Part shown: piece after piece, positions 59,088-64,000 of the stretch
Layout: the number at the start of each line of letters is the position of its first letter
How positions within the stretch are numbered: the first letter of the stretch is position 1
Origin: Mycobacterium sp. Marseille-P9652
Lineage (GTDB): Bacteria > Actinomycetota > Actinomycetes > Mycobacteriales > Mycobacteriaceae
Direction: 5' to 3'
Assembly: GCF_902652685.1 (NCBI RefSeq)
Contig: NZ_CACRUY010000016.1
Location: 1-64,000 of the forward strand
DNA: 64,000 nt
Made by a program: the position numbers and the translations under genes
The notes under the pieces: model-generated
What the model was told of the DNA's origin: nothing
Seen by the model: the letters and a program-made list of their open reading frames with translations, nothing else
Databases searched by the model: none

Positions 59088-62000
59088 CGTTCTGCCGCTG
59101 ACCCCTCTGCAGCAGGGGCTGCTGTTTCACGCCAACACCGCGCGGGGCGGTGACGACGTCTACGCGGTGCAGCTCACGATCGCCTTGAGCGGGCGGCTCG
59201 ATCAGGACCGCCTGCGCGACGCGGTGAACACGGTGGTGACCCGGCACCCCAACCTGGCGGCCCGATTCGCCGACAAGTTCGACGTGCCGATGCAGATCAT
59301 TCCGGCCGACCCCGTGGTGCCCTGGCGGTACGTGGACCTCGGCGCCGGCGGCCCCGACCTCGATGAGCGGGTCGGGCAGGTGTGCGCCGCCGAGCGCGCG
59401 GCGGTCTGCGATGTCGTCAATCAGCCGGCCTTCCGGGCGGTTCTGATTCGCACCGCCACGGAGCAGCACCGGCTCGTGCTGACCAATCACCACCTGGTGC
59501 TCGACGGCTGGTCGTTGCCGATTCTGCTGGCGGAGATGTTCGCCTCCTATTACGGCCAGTGGCTGCCCGCGCCGGTTCCCTACCGCAGATACATCGCCTG
59601 GCTGGCCGGCCGCGACCTCGACGCCGCCCGCGCGGCGTGGGGTGAGGTGCTGTCGGGCTTCACCACGCCCACCTTGGTGGGTGCGGCCGGCCACCTGGAG
59701 CCCGGGCGGCGGGGCGTCGCATCGTTCCAGGTGTCCGAGAAGACCACGCGGGCCCTCAACGAGCTGGCGCGGTCGCGACACACCACCGTCAGCACCGTGC
59801 TCCAGGCCGCCTACGCGCGGCTGCTCATGTCGCTGACCGGACAGCCCGACGTCGCCTTCGGCACCACGGTGTCGGGCCGGCCCGCAGAGGTCGTCGGCGC
59901 CGACTCGATGGTGGGCCTGTTCATCAACACGGTGCCGGTGCGGGCGAGCGTCACCGCGGCGACCACCGCCACGGACCTGATCCATGAGCTGCACGCCGCC
60001 AATAACCGCACGCTCGACCACCAGCACCTGGCCCTCAGCGAGATCCACCGCGTGGCCGGCCAGGACCAGCTCTTCGACACGTTCTTCGTCTACGAGAACT
60101 ACCCGCTGGACACCGACGCGATGTCCGCCAAGGACGGGCTGGCCATCACCGGGTTCACCCACCGCGAATACAACCATTACCCGCTGGCCATCCAGGCCCT
60201 GCCGGGCAGCGAGCTGGGTCTGCGCGTCGAATTCGACACCGACGTGTTCGACGCGGACGCCATCCGCACACTCGTCGGGCGATTCGAGCGCGTGCTCGAG
60301 GCGATGACCGCGGACCCGGCCCGGCGGTTGTCCTCGATGGACGTGCTCGACGAGGCCGAGCAAGCCCGGTTGGCGGCGTGGGGCAACCGGGCGGCGTTGA
60401 CCCCCGCGGGGACGGCGCCGGTGTCCATCCCGGCGGTGTTCGCCGCGCAGGTCGCCCGCACACCGGATGCCCTGGCCGTGACCTTCGAGGGCGTCTCGTT
60501 GACCTACCGGGAGCTCGACGACGCGGCGAACCGGTTGGCCCACCTGCTGGCCGCCCGGCGGGTGGGTCCGGGGCAGCGCGTGGCGCTGCTGCTGCCCCGC
60601 TCGACCGAGGCGATCGTCGCGATGGTGGCGGTGGCCAAGACCGGCGCCACCTACGTGCCGATCGATCCGGCGGTGCCGGCGGCTCGGATGCAGTTCGTGC
60701 TCGCCGACTCCGCGCCGGTCGCCGCGCTCAGCACCGCGGGACTGGCCGACCGGCTGGCCGGCTGCGATCTGCTCGTCATCGACGTCGACGACCTCGACGA
60801 GGCCGCGGTCGACGGATCGCGCGGCGTCGTGCTGGCGGGGCCCGCCCCGGACGACATCGCCTACCTCATCTACACCTCGGGCACGACCGGCACCCCCAAG
60901 GGCGTGGCGATCCCGCACCGCAACGTGACCCGGCTGCTCCAGACGCTGGACACCGACATGGGGTTGGCGGGGCAGGTGTGGTCGCAGTGCCATTCGCTGG
61001 CGTTCGACTTCTCGGTGTGGGAGATCTGGGGCGCCCTGCTCTACGGCGGACGGGTGGTCGTCGTGCCCGACGCGGTGGTGCGCTCGGCCGGGGACCTGCA
61101 CGCGTTGCTGGTTGCCGAGCGGGTCAGCATGCTGAGCCAGACCCCGTCCGCGTTCTACGCGTTGCAGGCCGCCGACGCGGCCCAACCCGAGCTCGCCAGC
61201 CGGCTGCGGCTTCGGGCGGTGGTGTTCGGCGGCGAGGCGCTGGAACCCAACCGGCTGCGCACGTGGCTGGACAACCACCCGGGCCTGCCGCGGCTGATCA
61301 ACATGTACGGGATCACCGAGACGACCGTGCACGCGTCGTTCCGGGAGATCCTGCCCTCCGACGTGGACAGCGTCGTCAGCCCCGTCGGGGTGCCGCTGGC
61401 CCACCTGAGTTTCTTCGTCCTCGACGGGTGGTTGCGGGCGGTCCCGGTCGGGGTGGTCGGGGAGTTGTACGTCGCCGGCGCCGGCCTGGCCGACGGGTAC
61501 GTGGGCCGCCCCGGCCTGAGTGCGACCCGGTTCGTGGCGTGCCCGTTCGGGGGGCCGGGGGCGCGCATGTACCGCACCGGCGACCTGGTGCGCTGGGGCG
61601 CCGACGGGCAGTTGCGGTACATGGGCCGCGCCGACGATCAGGTCAAGATCCGCGGCTACCGCATCGAACTCGGCGAGGTCCAGGCGGCGCTGGCCGGGCT
61701 CGACGGGGTGGCGCAGGCGGTGGTTATCGCCCGCGAGGACCTCCCCGGCGACAAGCGTCTCGTCGGCTACGTCACCGGCACCGCCGAGCCGGGCAAGCTG
61801 CGCGCCGCCCTCGCCGAGCGGCTGCCCGCCTACATGGTGCCCGCCGCGATCGTCCCGATCGACGCCCTGCCACTGACGGTCAACGGCAAACTCGACACCC
61901 GCGCCCTCCCGGCGCCCGGATATCGCGACGTCGACACCTACCGCGCCCCGGCCACCGCCGTTGAGCAGATCGTCGCCGACGTCTACGCCCAGGTGCTCGG

Positions 62001-64000
62001 GCTCGAGCGCGTCGGCGTCGACGACTCGTTCTTCGAGCTGGGCGGCGACTCGCTGTCGGCGATGCGCCTGATCGCCGCCGTCAACAACGCCCTCGACGCC
62101 AGCCTCTCGGTGCGGACACTGTTCGAGGCCCCGTCCGTCGCGCAACTGGCGCCACGCATCGGTGGCGACGGGGACCGGCTCGAGCCGCTGGTGGCAGGCG
62201 AGCGGCCCGAGGTGGTGCCGTTGTCGTTCGCGCAGAGCCGGTTGTGGTTCATCGACCAGTTCCAGGGCCCGTCGGCGACCTACAACATGGCGGTGGCGTT
62301 GCGGTTGCGCGGAGGGCTGGACGCCGACGCGCTGGGAGCGGCGCTGGCGGACGTGGTCGAGCGGCAGGAGAGCCTGCGCACCCTGTTCGGCGCGCACGAC
62401 GGGATACCGTGCCAGCTGGTGGTCCCGCCCGAGCGGGCCGACTTCGGCTGGGCCGTCGCGGACGCCACCGGCTGGCCGGAGGGCCGGCTCGGGGAGGCCA
62501 TCGACGCGGTGGCGACCCACGTGTTCGACCTCGCGACCGAGGTGCCCATGCGAGCGAGGCTGTTCCGCCTCGGCGCGGACGAGCACGTGCTGGTGGCCGC
62601 GGTGCACCACATCGCCGCCGATGGCCTGTCGATCGCGCCCCTGGTGCGCGACCTCGGCGAGGCCTATGCCAGTCGCTGCGCGGGGCGCGCCCCGGACTGG
62701 GCGCCGCTGCCGGTCCAGTACGTCGACTACACGCTGTGGCAGCGGGCGCAGCTCGGGGATTTCGGCGACAGCGGCAGCCGCATCGCCGCCGAGCTGGCCT
62801 ACTGGCAGGACGCCCTCGCCGGCATGCCCGAGCACCTGCAGCTGCCGACCGACCGGCCCTACCCGCCGGTCGCCGACCACCGCGGCGGCAGCGTGGTGGT
62901 CAACTGGCCGGTCGAGCTGCAGCGGCAGGTGACCGCGGTGGCGCGCAAGCACAACGCGACCAGCTTCATGGTGTTCCAGGCCGGGCTGGCGGTGCTGCTC
63001 GCCAAGCTCAGCGGCAGCTCCGACGTGGCCGTCGGCTTCCCGATCGCCGGGCGCCGCGATCCCGCCCTGGACGACCTGGTCGGGTTCTTCGTCAACACGT
63101 TGGTGCTGCGCGTCGACGTGGCCGGGGATCCCACCGTCGCCGACGTTTTGGCCCAGGTGCGGCAACGCAGCCTGGCCGCCTACGAGCACCAGGACGTGCC
63201 GTTCGAGGTGCTGGTCGAGCGGCTCAACCCGGCCCGCAGCCTGACCCATCACCCGCTCGTTCAGGTCATGCTGTCCTGGCAGGACTGGCACGCCACCGGT
63301 CCCTTCGACCCCGCCGTCGGGCTGACCCTCGGGGACCTGCAGGTCACCCAACTGCCGCTCGATACCCGCACCGCGCGCATGGACCTCGCGTTCTCGATGG
63401 GCGATTTCAACACCACGTCCGGCGAGCTCGCCGGGATCGGCGGGGTGGTGGAGTTCCGCACCGACGTGTTCGACGAGGCGAGCATCGAAGCGCTGCTCGA
63501 ACGCTTCAAGCGGGTGTTGACCGCGATGACGGCCGACCCGGCGCGGCGGCTCTCCTCGATCGATGTGCTCGACGCGCAGGAGCGCGCCCGCCTGGACGAG
63601 ATGGGCAACCGCGCACTGCTGAACCGGCCCGCACCGGCGCCGGTGTCCGTCCCGGCCTTGTTCGCCGCTCAGGTGGCCCGCGTCCCGGACGCGGTCGCCG
63701 TGACCGACGGGGACGGGACACTGACGTACCGGGAGCTCGGCGAGGCGGCCGACCGGTTCGCGCGGCTGCTGCGCGGCCGCGGGGTCGGCCCGGGCGCGCG
63801 GGTCGCGCTGCTCCTGGAACGCTCGGCCGAGGCGGTCGTGGCGATGCTGGGGGTGCTCAAGGCCGGGGCGGCCTACCTGGCGATCGATCCGGCGCTGCCG
63901 TCGGCCCGCATGCAGTTCATGCTCGACGACGCCGCGCCGGTCGCCGTGGTCACCACCGCGGCGCTGGCCGACCGGCTGGGCGGGTGCGGCGCCGCGGTCA
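59074..64000 (+). CDS. non-ribosomal peptide synthetase, C-A-PCP-C-A..., 3' end beyond the window
   Basis: ATG 59074 opens a frame to the window end (about 1642 residues seen). Domains: C 1-430, opening [11 protein letters not shown] (the type that follows an E domain; HHLVLDG near 138); A 440-950 ([11 protein letters not shown] near 599); PCP near 988 (GGDSLSAM); C 1042-1500 ([18 protein letters not shown] near 1177, LCL type); then the start of a second A domain. I read the first pocket as D F W S V G M V H plus Lys, close to the known Thr code DFWNIGMVHK, so Thr or allo-Thr is likely. No E domain follows it. The start overlaps the upstream stop by 14 nt at the E/C boundary. The second A domain is cut before its pocket residues. 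Confidence 0.88.
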   Translation, partial: MRIADVLPLTPLQQGLLFHANTARGGDDVYAVQLTIALSGRLDQDRLRDAVNTVVTRHPNLAARFADKFDVPMQIIPADPVVPWRYVDLGAGGPDLDERVGQVCAAERAAVCDVVNQPAFRAVLIRTATEQHRLVLTNHHLVLDGWSLPILLAEMFASYYGQWLPAPVPYRRYIAWLAGRDLDAARAAWGEVLSGFTTPTLVGAAGHLEPGRRGVASFQVSEKTTRALNELARSRHTTVSTVLQAAYARLLMSLTGQPDVAFGTTVSGRPAEVVGADSMVGLFINTVPVRASVTAATTATDLIHELHAANNRTLDHQHLALSEIHRVAGQDQLFDTFFVYENYPLDTDAMSAKDGLAITGFTHREYNHYPLAIQALPGSELGLRVEFDTDVFDADAIRTLVGRFERVLEAMTADPARRLSSMDVLDEAEQARLAAWGNRAALTPAGTAPVSIPAVFAAQVARTPDALAVTFEGVSLTYRELDDAANRLAHLLAARRVGPGQRVALLLPRSTEAIVAMVAVAKTGATYVPIDPAVPAARMQFVLADSAPVAALSTAGLADRLAGCDLLVIDVDDLDEAAVDGSRGVVLAGPAPDDIAYLIYTSGTTGTPKGVAIPHRNVTRLLQTLDTDMGLAGQVWSQCHSLAFDFSVWEIWGALLYGGRVVVVPDAVVRSAGDLHALLVAERVSMLSQTPSAFYALQAADAAQPELASRLRLRAVVFGGEALEPNRLRTWLDNHPGLPRLINMYGITETTVHASFREILPSDVDSVVSPVGVPLAHLSFFVLDGWLRAVPVGVVGELYVAGAGLADGYVGRPGLSATRFVACPFGGPGARMYRTGDLVRWGADGQLRYMGRADDQVKIRGYRIELGEVQAALAGLDGVAQAVVIAREDLPGDKRLVGYVTGTAEPGKLRAALAERLPAYMVPAAIVPIDALPLTVNGKLDTRALPAPGYRDVDTYRAPATAVEQIVADVYAQVLGLERVGVDDSFFELGGDSLSAMRLIAAVNNALDASLSVRTLFEAPSVAQLAPRIGGDGDRLEPLVAGERPEVVPLSFAQSRLWFIDQFQGPSATYNMAVALRLRGGLDADALGAALADVVERQESLRTLFGAHDGIPCQLVVPPERADFGWAVADATGWPEGRLGEAIDAVATHVFDLATEVPMRARLFRLGADEHVLVAAVHHIAADGLSIAPLVRDLGEAYASRCAGRAPDWAPLPVQYVDYTLWQRAQLGDFGDSGSRIAAELAYWQDALAGMPEHLQLPTDRPYPPVADHRGGSVVVNWPVELQRQVTAVARKHNATSFMVFQAGLAVLLAKLSGSSDVAVGFPIAGRRDPALDDLVGFFVNTLVLRVDVAGDPTVADVLAQVRQRSLAAYEHQDVPFEVLVERLNPARSLTHHPLVQVMLSWQDWHATGPFDPAVGLTLGDLQVTQLPLDTRTARMDLAFSMGDFNTTSGELAGIGGVVEFRTDVFDEASIEALLERFKRVLTAMTADPARRLSSIDVLDAQERARLDEMGNRALLNRPAPAPVSVPALFAAQVARVPDAVAVTDGDGTLTYRELGEAADRFARLLRGRGVGPGARVALLLERSAEAVVAMLGVLKAGAAYLAIDPALPSARMQFMLDDAAPVAVVTTAALADRLGGCGAAV

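Noticed and set aside
58936-63351. Minus-strand open frame of 1471 codons antisense to the NRPS genes
   Set aside because: The sense strand carries E, C, A and PCP motifs throughout; the antisense frame is a GC artefact.

Overview
The window looks like a piece of a mycobacterial chromosome, probably from a PE_PGRS-bearing slow grower. The evidence is a Gly/Asn-rich PGRS-type remnant at the left edge, DrrABC-type transporter genes, mycobacterial FAAL/PKS/PapA-like domains, and an mbtH-NRPS-PKS set resembling glycopeptidolipid (GPL) loci. I cannot name the species. No rRNA, tRNA, CRISPR array or insertion sequence was recognised.

Layout. (1) 1-765: a 5'-truncated PE_PGRS tail, then DNA without a convincing gene. 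(2) 766-8480: a drrA-drrB-drrC ABC exporter with overlapping genes, a GT1 glycosyltransferase, a methyltransferase, a sulfotransferase and a second GT1 enzyme. (3) 8551-12639: a GT4 glycosyltransferase, a Gfo/Idh/MocA oxidoreductase and a GMC flavoenzyme. (4) 12791-29328: three long acyltransferase-3/SGNH paralogues, an alpha/beta hydrolase, a nucleotide-sugar dehydrogenase-SDR-GT1 operon, a dTDP-rhamnose-4-epimerase-like SDR, and two paralogous polytopic membrane proteins of unknown function. (5) 29372-39055: one 3227-residue protein fusing FAAL, ACP, a fully reducing PKS module, ACP and a PapA/condensation-type acyltransferase. (6) 39449-41838: a TylF-like methyltransferase translationally coupled to a fourth GT1 enzyme. 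(7) 42051-64000: a bimodular PKS (3655 aa), a convergent O-methyltransferase, mbtH, a C-A-PCP-E NRPS and a second NRPS that runs off the window.

How it fits together (inference): the NRPSs build a lipopeptide core. The bimodular PKS supplies or extends its acyl chain, and the FAAL-PKS-PapA megasynthase makes and transfers a methyl-branched acyl group. Four GT1 enzymes and one GT4 enzyme, nucleotide-sugar enzymes, methyltransferases, a sulfotransferase and the AT3 acyltransferases decorate the glycan. DrrABC is a candidate exporter. The NRPS order (D-residue first, then a Thr-type module with no epimerase) differs from the textbook GPL core, so the product is likely GPL-related but not classical.

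The most unusual feature is regulatory. Five copies of one promoter module, an ACA-NN-TGT inverted repeat abutting an extended -10 TGTRATAAT, lie 36-38 nt before a GTG codon. Three drive intact acyltransferase genes. Two drive short relics of the acyltransferase 5' end that stop in a 4-nt overlap with an unrelated gene (the FAAL-PKS and a membrane protein). Independently, the bimodular PKS carries a copy of the mbtH promoter plus the first codons of mbtH, again ending in an ATGA overlap. Three genes in one locus therefore seem to have acquired a neighbour's promoter and start codon as a translationally coupled leader ORF.
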